A stretch of 64,000 bases of DNA from Larix kaempferi. Lineage: Eukaryota; Streptophyta; Pinopsida; Pinales; Pinaceae. Shown here in pieces: positions 10,901-22,584 of the stretch (positions are counted from its first letter, which is position 1; each line of letters opens with the position of its first letter). The notes below the pieces were generated by a model, which was given only the letters and a program-made list of their open reading frames with translations, was not told where the DNA came from and searched no databases. The position numbers and the translations under genes are program-made. The stretch covers positions 3,427,001-3,491,000 of the forward strand of contig BSBM01000809.1 in NCBI GenBank assembly GCA_027924585.1, written 5' to 3'.

Positions 10901-12029
10901 TTCCCACTAACCTTACACCATCTATTATGATTGAGGAACATCAGGAACTTGATATGACTAAAGGTTGTCTTGAAATAACGTTTTTGACAAATTTTGTAGC
11001 ATTGGCGTGCATATTTGGTAGTGTCGCTATTTGACAGTTTTATAGTGCTCAGTTTTGTAGCACTGCCATTCCACCGTTCTGTTGCGCATTGCTTTTCCCA
11101 AGGAAATTTTTTATTTCGCTGCTAAGTTTCACTTTTAAAATGCAAAAAATAATATTTGACCAAGGAAATAAACACCTGCAATAATTAATGTATATAGCAA
11201 CTCTATGCATATTGTGCCATCTTATCATATTTCACTAACTAATAATCAAAATTTGAAATAGAAACATAAAATAAAGCATAGTAACATAGGTAAAGTAAGC
11301 ATTGGGTAAACTTTTACCTAGGGTTAACGATTAAAAATGATTGTTGGGATTGGTCTAGGCTAAAAATTGTAAGGTTTAAATATAGCAACCCTAGGTGTAG
11401 ACTTAGGTACTAACAAGGGGCATGGGTGTTAGAAAGCAACACTAGTGCTTGGGTGGGCCATGTCAGTCTCCACACTAAGACAATGAGAAAATGACATTTA
11501 TGTGTCGTTTCTTTTTTAATTTTTTATTTTACCCTATTCCGGTGCGCTCGATTTCGTGGTGCACTGCTGCACATTTTTAGGATACGCACCGGTGTGATTC
11601 GTTTAATAGTTAGCACCGCTCAACAATCTATTTTGAAACAATATTTTTTTTACATATCATCTGGTGCATTGTATCATGTTAAGCACCGATGTGTCTTATA
11701 GATATAACACACCAACGAGTTTTAATGGGAAAATGAAAAACATGTTTTTCTAGGGAAATGCGTTGTAATGTTGCATGCGCCAGTGCTTCCGTCTCATTCC
11801 ACGCATCGAACAAGGTTTGCTAAACATTAGGAAGAATATTTAGTAAATCAAAATAATAATAAAAATAAAAATTGATATGCTACTAAATTTTCATATTTTC
11901 TTAAAAAAAAATTAAGGATTTTTATTAATAACTCCATTTAAATTTATAAAACAATAAAATTAACATGCACACACACACACACATAAATAAGTTCATGAAA
12001 GAATTGACTTCCATCACAAGCTCAACTAG
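10901..12029. other. AT-rich non-coding region with CACCG/GGTGC motif cluster and (CA)n
   Basis: At 11,530-11,830 the words GGTGC, GCACCG and ACACACCAACG recur in both orientations; similar wording makes up the 173-bp tandem repeat at 35.3 kb, so the two are probably related. A (CA)8-type microsatellite lies at 11,968-11,985. No coding signal. Confidence 0.45.
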
Positions 12030-12520
12030 AACTACAACATCGTGAAGAGGATTAATGGAGGGTGGAAAGCCTACTTCGGTCTTGAAAACAACTGTAAATC
12101 GACAAACCTTATGATGTGAAACATAAAGAAATTCCTCTTTAAAATACTCAGCGCTCTCGTTATCTTATATGGTTGTGAAGCTTGGGGATGTAGCATTTCC
12201 ATAGAATCTTGGAGAAGAATTGAGCAAATCCACAAACGGTTTATTACTTATAATCTTAAAATTAATAGTAATACACCTTATCCTATTATCCTCTTGGAAG
12301 TTGGGCTCTCCCCCATTGAAAACATGGCTATGATTAGATATTTAATGTACAAGCACAAATTAAACAATGTAGGAGACCACCGGCTTCCTAAAATTGCTCT
12401 TTAACTCCAACCAAAACCACCTACACCTCAAACAGGGGTGGCTTAAAGATGCCACGACTTGGTTAAATTATTGGGAGATTGACCAACTTGCTAACTACAG
12501 GATCCAACCCATGACGACAA
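12030..12520 (+). pseudogene. LINE reverse-transcriptase C-terminal fragment
   Basis: Translation reads WKAYFGLENNCKST, then KFLFKILSALVILYGCEAWG, then WRRIEQIHKRFITYNLKIN, then NTPYPIILLEVGLSPIENM and MIRYLMYKHKLNNVGDHRLP. After a frameshift at about 12,395 it continues HLHLKQGWLKDATTWLNYW. LYGcE.WG followed by the IE.IqkrFi...l....tp....l.E.G..Pi pattern is the region after the RT domain of non-LTR retrotransposons. There is at least one stop (about 12,115). The 5' and 3' parts are missing. Confidence 0.75.
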
Positions 12521-13379
12521 CAATCCTCTACGCAAGCACCAACTTGTTTTGTTTAGGCACCAACCTAATAGGAGACTGCAATAGCCTATCCTACCCCCAT
12601 CATGTCTCCCTTAGATAGATGCAGATATTATTATGTCACACTAGATTCTGATTTGCGCACACAACTTCACACTTGACCTATTTACTACTTCACTTCCTTT
12701 TGTGTACACTAATGTGCTCTACTTCAATTCTGCGAAAATGATATACTTCACTATTTGTTCTGCACTATGCTCTACTTACTGTGTATCTTGCTTTTGTTCT
12801 GCATACTAGATCTCTAGCTATATACTATGCTTTAGTTCTACGCACCGCTATGATCTAGAACATTGCTTTGATCCTGTGCACTTCTTCAATCTGTACATAG
12901 CTCTGGTTCTACGCATTGTTTGCTGCTCTGCTTTTTTGCTCTGCGCACTCGGCTCTCTATTATTTCTTTATTCTGGATCAACGAGCCATTGATACCCCAA
13001 TAAACCAAAGTTCCCAAATACAAAATACCTTTACACCTTCATTTGTGTGCACATTTTCTTCACCTCAATCTTTGGTTTATTTATATCACTACTTGTTTCC
13101 TTGATTATATTGATTTGTCCACAAGTAGGGGATTCTTTATGTCAGTTACCTTTTTCTTCCTGATCAAGTTTATCCAACACAATGCACTTGAGCTGACAAA
13201 ACATTTTTTGTGCACTTTGATATTATTGCTTATTTCACAAGAGCCCAATATATGTGTGACATGTACCCATCCATATTGCGCAGATAGGTAGCCTTGTTTT
13301 GTATATGCTTCTTCAAATTGGAATCAAGGCTTCATGCTCCTTGATTAACATCATCATGCTTCTTGTTTGACATCAATGA
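12521..13379. other. Pyrimidine-rich degenerate repeat region
   Basis: TGCTCT, TTCTGCGCAC and CTACTTC words recur loosely from about 12,640 to 12,960. The ORFs here have a repeat-like, low-complexity look. No gene supported. Confidence 0.4.
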
Positions 13380-15888
13380 CAACAACAAAGTTCAACAGGC
13401 TTCTCCTGAATATCCGACAATGATATCCTTCCAAAAGAACCTTATAAAAATAAAAGGTCTTACAAAGGCCTGGGAAAAACAAGCTTTCAAAAATGATGAG
13501 GAGGCTCTTATAAATGTAGAAGACTAGATCTCGAAGAAGCTAGAAGCAATGCTAGGTCCTCTGATGGACCAAGACACTCTTGATGAAATTTCAAGGTTGT
13601 AAGGGGAAAATGAACAACTTCTTTCTTGGATGGAGGATAAATGGTGGATGAAGAGCAAAGCTTTATGGCCCTTGAAAGGTGATAATAACACAACATTTTT
13701 TCATCGTCAAGCTAAGGGCAAGAAACCACTAAACACAATATGGAATGTTCAAAAAAACAAAGGAGAGGATTGTAGATACTTCACTTCTATCTCTAGATAC
13801 TTCACTTCTATCTCTAAAGTGGTCTTTCACCATTATAAAACTCTCTACACAGAGCCCCAAAAAGAAAATATAAGGGACATTAAGATGATCTTCTCTCTTC
13901 AATGGTTGGATCTCCCTAGAACAACATGAGGAAATTCAAAACTGATCTCAAATGCTAAAGCCCACATTGCTCTACTCTCCATGCGAGTAGGGAAATCTTG
14001 GGACCCGATGGATGGACCTCAAAATTCTTTATAAAATTCTGGGATTTAATGGCAGACGAGATCGTTTTAGTTGTCAAATAATCAAGGAAAGCTAGAACAA
14101 TTCACCTTCCCTACAATTATACATTCATTGCAAACATCCCAAGGAATGAGTCTCCCCTAGGCTTCGACCAATATCAGCCTATCTCTTTACGTAACTGAAT
14201 CTGCAAGCTAATCTCAAAGGTCATAGGCCATAGATTTAAGCCTATCCTTTATGCCAATGTATCCTTTGAGCAATTTAGTTTTCTAGACAATAGATGTATC
14301 CATGACGTTGTAGGGGTATCCCAAGAAGCTCCTCACTCCATAAAATCCAAAGCTCGTCCCCTTTTTATGCTCGAAATTTACCTTTTGAAGGAATTCGTGG
14401 TGCAATCCCGTGGGGGTAATAGTTGATAAGCCACAGTGGTACAATGCAGAAGAGATTGGCTGAAGGGGAGATGATGTCGTGGAATTGACAAATTACATTA
14501 GGGGTCTATCTCAATGTGGCATCTCTTTAAAAAATTAGGGGACCAACTTCTTTGGTCTTGGAACACAAAAATTGGTTTAGTGATTACTTCTGAGGCGTAT
14601 GATTCTCTTGCTTATTATGATTATGAGCAACCAGTAAAATGGTGGGTTAAAAGTATTTAGCGGTGGAAGGTTCCCACAAAATTTATTATTTTTTGCAGGT
14701 TAGTCTTTGAGGGTAAGATTATGGTTGGTTCAATTCTGCAAAAACGGGGTTTACGGGGGCCTTTTATATGCGCTATATGTTGCAGGGGGGATGATGTTGT
14801 GGACCATTTATTTGCAACTGTTCGTTTTCACATAATGTGTGAGCAAAATTTTTAGAGTTATTGAAGTCAAAACTTGCCTGACAGTCTACTTCCTTTGGTT
14901 CCAGCTTTAGAGCATGGGCTCCTATGGTAGGAAGATTAAAAAACATTCCCCTCTTCATTATTTGGAATATCTAGTGTCACAGGAACTCGATTTTTTTTAG
15001 AATAAAAGGAGAACGTTGACATTTATTACCACCAAAATCATTAGAGATTTTATGGAGCATCCTTAGACTGAACCCTCTTCTTGGTTTAAAGGTTGAAATT
15101 CCCCACCATTTCCGAGGATCGACCGGTGGGTATGTTTGATGGTGCAGAGAAGCATTGTTCTTGTGGCACCGGGATGGTCATTTTACTTGACAGGGATTAT
15201 TATCTCCGTTGCTAGATGTCTGTGGGTGTTGGGACAAACACAAGAGCATAACTCCTCAGTCTATCGGCACTTCTACACTTTGCATGCAGAAAAAATATTA
15301 ATTATCTTAGTATCCTGGGCGACTCTCAAGCGATTATAGATTGGGTGACACACAGATATATCTTTGGAAGCCTGGAAGGATTAGATTAGAGAACTACAAT
15401 TATCCTTCCATTCTCTGCAGTTCCAACACATTCACAGGCAACTAAACTCCGGTGTTGATCATTTTTCACAGGAAAAATGGAGGGACAACTATGCTTTGAA
15501 GAATATGTTGTGGACAGGAGAATTGATGTGGGAAACTACCGGGCGTATGGAGTGGCATGAACAGATTTTTGTGTACAATGTTTACTTTCTTTGCTCAGTA
15601 TTTTGTTTTTTTACAGGACTCATGGTTCGGATATATATCAGACTCATTTGTAGATATAAGCCTATTTTTACTTTATGGAAGGTATATAGAATTTTATGTG
15701 TCAAGTATTTTGTTTTGACATACAGGGACAACTCTCATATGAGATCATTAAGACTAATAGTGTTGACTAGAGAATTTACAGAAGGACAATTAGAGAGCTT
15801 TTTACTCTGACAATATATGTAAAGCTGTCTTAATTCATATTATTGAATATCAAGCTGCTAGTTTTATCCTTGTTTGAAAAAAAAATCA
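13380..15888 (+). mobile_element. 5'-truncated, internally deleted LINE
   Basis: Fragments in the right order for an L1-like ORF2: the pre-RT region (WMEDKWWMKSKALWPLKGDN then FFHRQAKGK, about 13,630-13,740), an RT palm piece (PISLRN, ICKLISKVIGHRFKP, FEQFSFLDNRCIHDVVGV, about 14,178-14,330), then a jump over most of RT to a zf-RVT region (WKVPTKFIIFCRLVF...ICCRGDDVVDHLF, about 14,660-14,815) and an RNase H domain (15,135-15,345). Stops and frameshifts are frequent. A 21-bp tandem duplication lies at about 13,774-13,815. The element ends in an A-run at about 15,880-15,888, duplicated once just downstream (15,904-15,912). Confidence 0.8.
15135..15345 (+). pseudogene. RNase H domain of the 13.4-15.9 kb LINE
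   Basis: The frame reads FDGAEKHCSCGTGMVILL, then VGVGTNTRA-stop-LLSLSALLHFA, then LGDSQAIIDW. These are the three catalytic blocks of a plant LINE RNase H (D in DGA, E in T-N-x-x-x-E, D in GDS). The stop TAA at 15,249-15,251 sits at the expected catalytic Glu (GAA to TAA would be one base), so this copy is inactive. Confidence 0.75.
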
Positions 15889-15912
15889 TAACAATTGAAT
15901 TGAAAAAAAAAT

Positions 15913-16506
15913 CATAACAATTGAATGCTGCTAGGATGCATTATGTATAATATATTGTATCCTTTCATTAAAAAAAAAATTAAATTTGGTATAATTTATG
16001 CATTGCATAAAACATGTTTGGTTATTCCAAATTTAAATTCAAAGTAACCACATAAAATAGAAATGGCATATGATACATGGATTAGATAAGTGTTGTTAAA
16101 AGCATAGCCACATAAAATGAGAGATAATATATAACACATGAATTATGGATGAGATAAGTGTTATGTATATATATATTCAAATTTGTTGCATATACTTTCA
16201 CATGGACTTTGAATTTCAAATTACAAAAACATATGTATTGTAGTAATATATAATATGTAATATCATAATGTTATATAACATGATAGATAACTCATATTCA
16301 TTATTATTCACATTAAAAATATGTAGCTCTACATTCAATATGCAATCTGTTCCCATTACACAATAAAAAATCATTAATCATAATTTTACATCCAATACAT
16401 TAAAATAAATGTGTGAACACCCAAATATTGGACCCAACCACAAATAAAATTATTATGCACAATTACAAAGTTCTTGAGAAAATATATTATTATACACAGT
16501 ATAGGA
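15913..16506. other. AT-rich spacer
   Basis: Very AT-rich non-coding sequence with many TATAAT/ACATAA words. No gene or defined element seen. Confidence 0.5.
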
Positions 16507-16787
16507 ATAGCAAAGATATTATTATCGGGGAAATTTTTAGGGGCGAAATTTCGCTAATTGGCTATTTTTTGGCATTTTTTCAAGAAATAAATTCGTTATT
16601 TGGTCATTTTAGTCTCTAATATCGCCTATATTTACATAAAATATGTTTTTTTTATCATAATATTCGCCAAAATTTACAAGTTTCAGTAGTAAATTGTATG
16701 TTTCATATTTAATATTCGCCTACCATTCTATATTTATGTTTTTTTCAATCCAAAATAATCGCCTAGAATACTATACTTAAGTATAAT
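16507..16787 (+). mobile_element. AT-rich short interspersed element with ATnCGCC motifs, copy 1
   Basis: The insert is flanked by a 20-bp direct repeat, TTATTATACACA(G/A)TATAGGA, at 16,487-16,506 and 16,788-16,807 with one mismatch. The core (about 16,530-16,782) is repeated inverted at 38,891-39,174. It reads TTTTTAGGGGCGAAATTTCGC near one end, then holds ATCGCCTA, ATTCGCCAA, ATTCGCCTAC and ATCGCCTA spaced through otherwise AT-only DNA. It has no coding capacity or terminal inverted repeat. Long target duplications of variable length suggest target-primed insertion as for SINEs, but no tRNA-like promoter or poly(A) was recognised. Confidence 0.65.
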
Positions 16788-17149
16788 TTATTATACACAA
16801 TATAGGATTATCTAGAAAAGTTACCCCATATTTCAAAATATAAATTTCAATGTATTTGGAACATTTGCTAAGATATAGTTATACATGGCTTCATATGAAT
16901 ACAGACCAAATTTCAAAAACTTTCCTATCTTTCTTCTGTTTGCCCCAACGGTCTCTCCATAATGGCTTTGATGCCTAGGGGTAATATACTTGTCATTTAG
17001 ATATGTCTGGCTTAGATGGTTGTAAATGGTAGTTATTTTTTCATTTCCAACATCATAAAATGAAGAAAATACAAAATTCATCAATTATAGATACCCATAA
17101 TAAAATGCCACAACCATAACATCAATGTTGAAATAAGCATGTACATATC

Positions 17150-17560
17150 AGTATTCATTGACATCACCCTGATTATCTTCCTCGCTTGGCATGATAACAT
17201 TGTTGTTCTCAAAAATATGTTTTGATCTTAGATTGTGTCTTAGTACGAACGACCAAGATAAAAGAACATTTGGTTGTAGTGTTTTGGGTAAACATAAGGC
17301 TCATTCTTTTCATCCCACATAATTTTAGAGTTGATACATATTAGCCCACAATCACAATATTCCTTTACATTATTTCGATCAAAAGTATCCCACCACTTTC
17401 ACCTAAAAATAACACATTGGAAAGATGAGAAGTCCACTTGCATGATCTCTTGTATCTTTCAATGTGACCTAGCTTCCCTTTTATTATGTTTTGATCACGA
17501 TGGCTAACACGACTAGACTAGTCGAACTCTACCTCCACTCCATGGTCAAATGTGGCACAT
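17150..17560 (-). pseudogene. CACTA-type transposase remnant (DUF4216-like)
   Basis: Minus-strand translation gives DDGCATFDHGVEVEFD early on. After frame changes it gives WDTFDRNNVKEYCDCGLICI, then NSKIMWDEKNEPYVYPKHYN and QMFFYLGRSY. The order (gene-specific start, KWWDT, IN....., EP.V.....Q.FYL) matches the DUF4216 region at the end of plant En/Spm TNP2-type transposases. At least three stops and two frame changes make it a relic. The rest of the transposase and the CACTA termini were not found. Confidence 0.55.
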
Positions 17561-17693
17561 CCATCATTGGTATCCTCATTGCAAAAATGATGGGAACAAA
17601 TGCACCTAAAAAAATGTGAAGAATGGACGTTGCCATATGTTTAGTAAGCCGACATTAATAAAAACATAATACATGTTATAATTCAAATGTGCA

Positions 17694-17951
17694 TTATAAA
17701 ATGAACAATGTACATGGAGAGATTATTACAGAGTTGCTACACCCAATCCCTATGTTTAGTGCATCCTCTTCACCACGTGGGTAATGACTAGACGTGTCAT
17801 ATTTCTCTCTAATCTGGTTATCCACCCAATTATTGGGATAGATCATTAGCATATTTTCTTTTAAATGACCAGGATAAGGGATGGTTCTACCGTTCAATTG
17901 TCTGAATTCTTTCCTATCACTGTTCGATTTCCTTCTCTTATCTTCATACAA
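17694..17951 (-). pseudogene. Unrecognised ORF upstream of the CACTA remnant
   Basis: An 85-codon frame with coding-like composition (RKEFRQLNGRTIPYPGH, then PNNWVDNQIREKYDTSSHYP). It lies on the same strand and just upstream of the DUF4216-like remnant, so it may be an exon of the same element. No family recognised; it could be chance. Confidence 0.25.
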
Positions 17952-18143
17952 TGCGACTTATGGTTGTGTTGCCTCCGCATTGTAAAGAAAAAATTTATTG
18001 AGGATGTTAATTTCTACATTTGTTGATGTATTCATGAAATGAAAACGATTGGTATGAGATAAAATATATATTATCAAGTTCAGCGTAAACAATTACTCTG
18101 TAAAAAATTGACAAAAGATAAGTGGCTTACTCTTTATCATGCA

Positions 18144-18257
18144 TCTTTTGATTCTTGTGATGCTTGACATGCTTGATGTGATTGTTATGAATTGATATAC
18201 TATACATGTTATTCTCTCAGTAAAGATCCTAGAGTAAAGATCCTAGAGTATATTGAA
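18144..18257 (+). mobile_element. Remnant of copia 5' LTR
   Basis: CTTTTGATTCTTGTGATGC through GTAAAGATCCTAGAGTATAT matches 24,167-24,265 of the downstream LTR. A 15-bp piece (AAGATCCTAGAGTA) is duplicated in tandem here. The upstream sequence is unrelated, so the LTR is 5'-truncated. Confidence 0.8.
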
Positions 18258-18441
18258 TTGATATACTGTACATGTTATTGTTATGAAGGCGCATCTTTCT
18301 ATCCTTTCAAAAAGTTGAAATTCACATTTTGAATTTTTAGGGTTTTTTCGACAAACCCTAATACGGGTCCAGATCCAGTTTTCAGCATTTCAAGTGGTAA
18401 GACCTTAATCTTTTCTATTTCCATTTGAAGTACTCTTTAAG

Positions 18442-19226
18442 ATGTCTCACCACACCAAGCTTGAGGATAAGCTTGCAGGTGTTGTTAACTTCCGAGCTTG
18501 CAAGTATAGGATTGGGTTAATCCTAGAAGAGAATGAGTTGGACTCATACATAAAAGAAGACATCCCTATCCCAGAGGATGACGAGGCTAAGATATTGCAT
18601 AAGAAGAACTTGGTCAAGGCAAAGAGAATCATTTATGATTCTATCAAGGATCATCTTATCCCACATGTGTCATCTCTAAATACACCCAAAGAAATGTTTG
18701 ATTCTCTGACCAAGCTATTTGAAGGGAAGAACATAAATCGGAAGATGACCCTGCGAAACCAATTGAAAGGAGTAAAGTTTTAGAATGGAGAAACCATTCA
18801 ATCTTATTTTTCTAGGGTCTCCCAGATTAAGGAACAACTGGAAGCGGTAGATGAAATGGTGGAGAATGGTGAAGTTGTCATGACCACTCTAAATGGCCTA
18901 CCCAGGTCATGGGATTCCTTTATTCAAGGAATTTGTGCAAGGAAGAAGTTGATCTCCTTCAACAGATTGCGGGAAGAATGTTCTCAAGAAGAAGCAAGGC
19001 TTGTGGCCCGAGAAGAAAAGATGGGAAGTGAAGATCAAGCTCTCACAGTACACACCAAGAAAGGAAGGTCAAAGAGAGAGCACTCTCATGCCAAGAAATC
19101 TTCACAGTATCATCAACATAAAGATAAGAGAGATCTCAGATGCTTCACATGTAATGAGAAAGGTCATTTTGCTTCAGAATCCCAAGAACAAAAGGAACAA
19201 CAACATCAAGAAGAAGAAAGGCAGTA
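18442..19226 (+). pseudogene. Copia gag (UBN2/DUF4219-type) with CCHC knuckle, broken
   Basis: ATG 18,442 opens MSHHTKLEDKLAGVVNF; the UBN2-type capsid region follows (EMFDSLTKLFEGKNINRKM, then after a stop NGETIQSYFSRVSQIKEQLE and VVMTTLNGLPRSWDSFIQGI). A basic linker leads to a zinc knuckle CFTCNEKGHFASES, where the last Cys of C-x2-C-x4-H-x4-C is Ser. TAG at 18,781-18,783 interrupts the frame. At about 19,180 the knuckle end shifts frame: the gag frame runs on to a stop at 19,227 while pol continues in the next frame, which fits a single-base loss that also removed the final Cys. Gag forms the particle in which reverse transcription occurs. Confidence 0.85.
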
Positions 19227-22200
19227 GGAAAAGATATCATGCTCATGCTGCTGAAGATGATGAACCACCCAAAAAGAAGGCTAGGGCAGAAAGTGATGAT
19301 AGTGATGATGACTCATCAAGTGAAGAAGAGTATGTTCTAATCTCTACTCTCACAGGTACTATCTCCCATGGTTGTAATGATTGGTTAATTGACAGTGGGG
19401 ATTCCAAACACATGACTGGGTTTAAGGAATCCTTTGTAAACCTATCTGAACATGAATTACCCCATAAGGTGAAAATTGGGGATGATTATCAATACCCAAT
19501 CAAAGGAAGTGGTGAAGCCTCCCACAACTTAGATTCTGGAAAATATTTGAAGATGAAAGAAGTCCTTTATGTACCTGGGCTCAAGAAGAACTTACTCTCC
19601 ATCTCTGCATTGGATGCAAAAGGTATGAGGGTTGCATTTGTGGATGGCCAAGTTCTAATGTGGCCAAAGGGAAAGACCATAAATGATGCAGTAGTGATTG
19701 GAGAGCAAGAGGGAGGTTTGCATAAATTGAAAGGTCAAACTGAACATGCCATGGTACATGACTCCATGGAGCCAAGTGAACTTTGGCATAGAAGACTTGC
19801 TCATATGCATTATAGGGCACTTCCAATTGCAAGCAAGGCAGTAGAGGGTCTTCCTGAAATCAAGACCAAGCATGAAGGTGTTTGCAAAGGATGTGCAAAA
19901 GGAAAGAACATTAAGAAGGCATTCACAAGCAGTGAAAGCAAGGCAAAAACCATCTTGGAAATCATCCACTCAGATGTTTGTGGTCCCATGTCATCCAGTT
20001 CTCTAAGTGGTTATGTTTACTATGTCTCTTTCATAGATGACTTCTCCAGGAAGACTTGGGTCTACTTCTTGAAGAACAAAGATGAGGTGTTTGACAAGTT
20101 CAAGGAATTCAAAACCTTGATGGAGAATCAAACTGACAAGAAGATCAAAACATTCAGATCCGACAATGGTAGAGAATTCACCTCAGGTGATTTCAAGAAG
20201 CTTTGCAGTGATTCAGGGATTAAGAGGGAGTTGAATGCTCCTTACAATCCACAACAAAATGGATTTGTAGAAAGAAAGAATAGAACAATCATGGAAGCAG
20301 CGAGGGCAATGCTGCATGACAAGGATCTACCTATGCATCTATGAGCAGAAGCAGCTAGAACAGTTGTATATGTATAGAATAGAACACTCCACAAGATATT
20401 GGACAACAAGACACCAGAAGAGGTCTTTTCTGGTAAGAAACCTGAAGTTAACCATATCAGAATATTTGGTTGTCCAGTATACACACATGTCCCAAAGGAA
20501 AAGAGGACCAAGCTAGATCCTTCAAGAAAGAAGGGTATCTTTGTGGGTTACAGTGAAAGCTCGAAGGCTTCCAGAATATACTTTCCAGGGTTCAAGAAGA
20601 TTGATGTCAGCAGGGATATAACATTTGATGAAAACTCAGCATTCATCAAATCAAGGAAGGCACCTATTGAAGTTTATGAAGAACCTAAGGAAACTAGATT
20701 TCAAGACACTACCATGACTGAAGCAATTCTAGAAGTTGTTCGTGAGTTTGAAGATACGCAAGAACCTGTAGATCCACCCCGTGAGGATAACTCTCACAAG
20801 AGGAAACCTGCATGGGCTAGAGAGCTCATTCAAGATGCAGAAAGATTTGGCATTCCAGAAGAAGAACACAGAGAAAAGAAGAGAACCATATCACATACCA
20901 GCTATGTTGCTTTACTCTGTGACATTATGAACAAAGAACCTTCCAGCTATGAAGAAGCAGCGGAAAAGAAAGAATGGAAGGATGCCATGGTTGAGGAATA
21001 CCAATCAATAATGAAGAATGATGTCCCAAGACCTAAAGAGAAGTCTGTTGTGACTTCCAAATGGATCTACAAAATCAAGCATGCTGCAAATGGCAGTGTA
21101 GAGAAATACAAGGCAAGATTCGTAGCTCGTGGCTTCTCTCAGAAAGAGGGAATAGATTATGAAGAAACTTTTGCCCCTATAGCCAGGTATACTTCCATCA
21201 GAACAGTACTTTCCCTGGTTGCAGCAATGAAATGGAAAATACACCAAATGGATGTCAAGACTGCCTTCTTGAATGGTGTAGTTGAAGAGGAAGTATATGT
21301 GGAGCAGCCACTCGGTTTTGAAATACATGACAGGGAGTCATATGTGTGCAGATTGAAGAAAGCCTTGTATGGCTTGAAGCAAGCTCCCAGAACTTGGTAT
21401 GGTAGGATGGACAGTTTCCTATCTAGTTTGGGCTTTACCAAGAGTAAAGCAGATTCCAACCTTTACTACAAGGTTGAGGAAGGGAATCCTGTGATTCTAC
21501 TTCTGTGCGTGGATGACTTATTTGTAACAGGAGATGACAGATTGATTGCATATACTAAGAGGAAGCTTGCTGCTGAGTTCGATATGAAATATTTGGGAAT
21601 GATGCATTATTTCCTAGGTGTGGAGGTGTGGCAGAATGCAGGTGGGATCTTCCTTGGTCAAGGGAAGTGCACAGTAGATATCCTGAAGAGATTCGGTATG
21701 ATGGATTGCAAAGCAATGGCCACACCTATGGCATCGAACCTAAAGCTTCTATGTGATGCTTCATCTGAGCCAGTTGATATCTCTATGTATCGTCAGATGA
21801 TTGGGTCCTTGATGTACCTGACGAACACGAGACCAGATATTTGCTTTATTGTGAACACATTGAGTCAGTTCCTGACAGATCCGAGGAGTGCTCATCTGAT
21901 TGTTGTAAAGCATGTTCTGAGGTACCTGAAGGGTACAGTGGATTATGGGCTCAAGTATGAAACGAATCAAAAGTTTAACCTGCAGGGTTATGTTGATTCA
22001 AATTGGGCAGGCAGTGCTGCAGATAGGAAGAGCACATCTGGGTGCTGCTTCAGTATGGGATCAGGTGTGATCTCTTGGTTTAGTAGGAAGCAGTCCTGCG
22101 TAGCACTGAGTACAACTAAGGCAAAGTATGTTGTAGCCTATTCAGCTAGCTGTGAGGCAGTATGGCTTCGGAAGCTACTGTCTGAGTTATTTGATCTCCC

Positions 22201-22570
22201 ATTGGATGCTACTGGTATCTTCTATGATAACCAGAGTTGTGTGAAGTTATCTGAGAACCCGGTGTTTCACGACAGGTCGAAACACATAGAGATCAAATAT
22301 CACTATATCAGGGATATGGTGCAGAGAGGAGCAATGAAGCTCCTGTATGTTGCGACGGACGAGCAGATTGCAGATGTATTGACGAAGCCATTAGCGAGAT
22401 TGAAGTTCGAGTACTTCAAAGAGAGGCTTGGTGTTCTTCAGATCGATGACACTTCGAGGAAGAACTTATGGAGACATTTGCTGAAGCCATTCCAAGCATG
22501 TTGGAAGGAGGATCCTTCACATGGCTGTGGATGTAAGCGCTGGATGATGAGCATCAGGATGATGTTCTAG
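19180..22570 (+). pseudogene. Copia pol: protease, integrase, reverse transcriptase, RNase H
   Basis: One frame with two stops. Protease: WLIDSGDSKHMTG (canonical DSGA has become DSGD). GAG-preintegrase and HHCC: LWHRRLAHMH and GVCKGCAKGK. Integrase core: IHSDVCGPM (D), FRSDNGREF (D), NGFVERKNRTI (E). [41 protein letters not shown], and the active site [12 protein letters not shown] (usual YVDD is CVDD). RNase H: DSNWAG, RKSTSG, then ALSTTKAKY where family members have STTEAEY, so a catalytic Glu is Lys. It ends with [23 protein letters not shown] at 20,342 (probably from TGG) and TAG at 20,375 (probably from CAG) lie between INT and RT. It encodes the enzymes for copying and inserting the element; this copy should be non-autonomous. 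Confidence 0.92.
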
Positions 22571-22584
22571 TTTCTTCTCTATAT

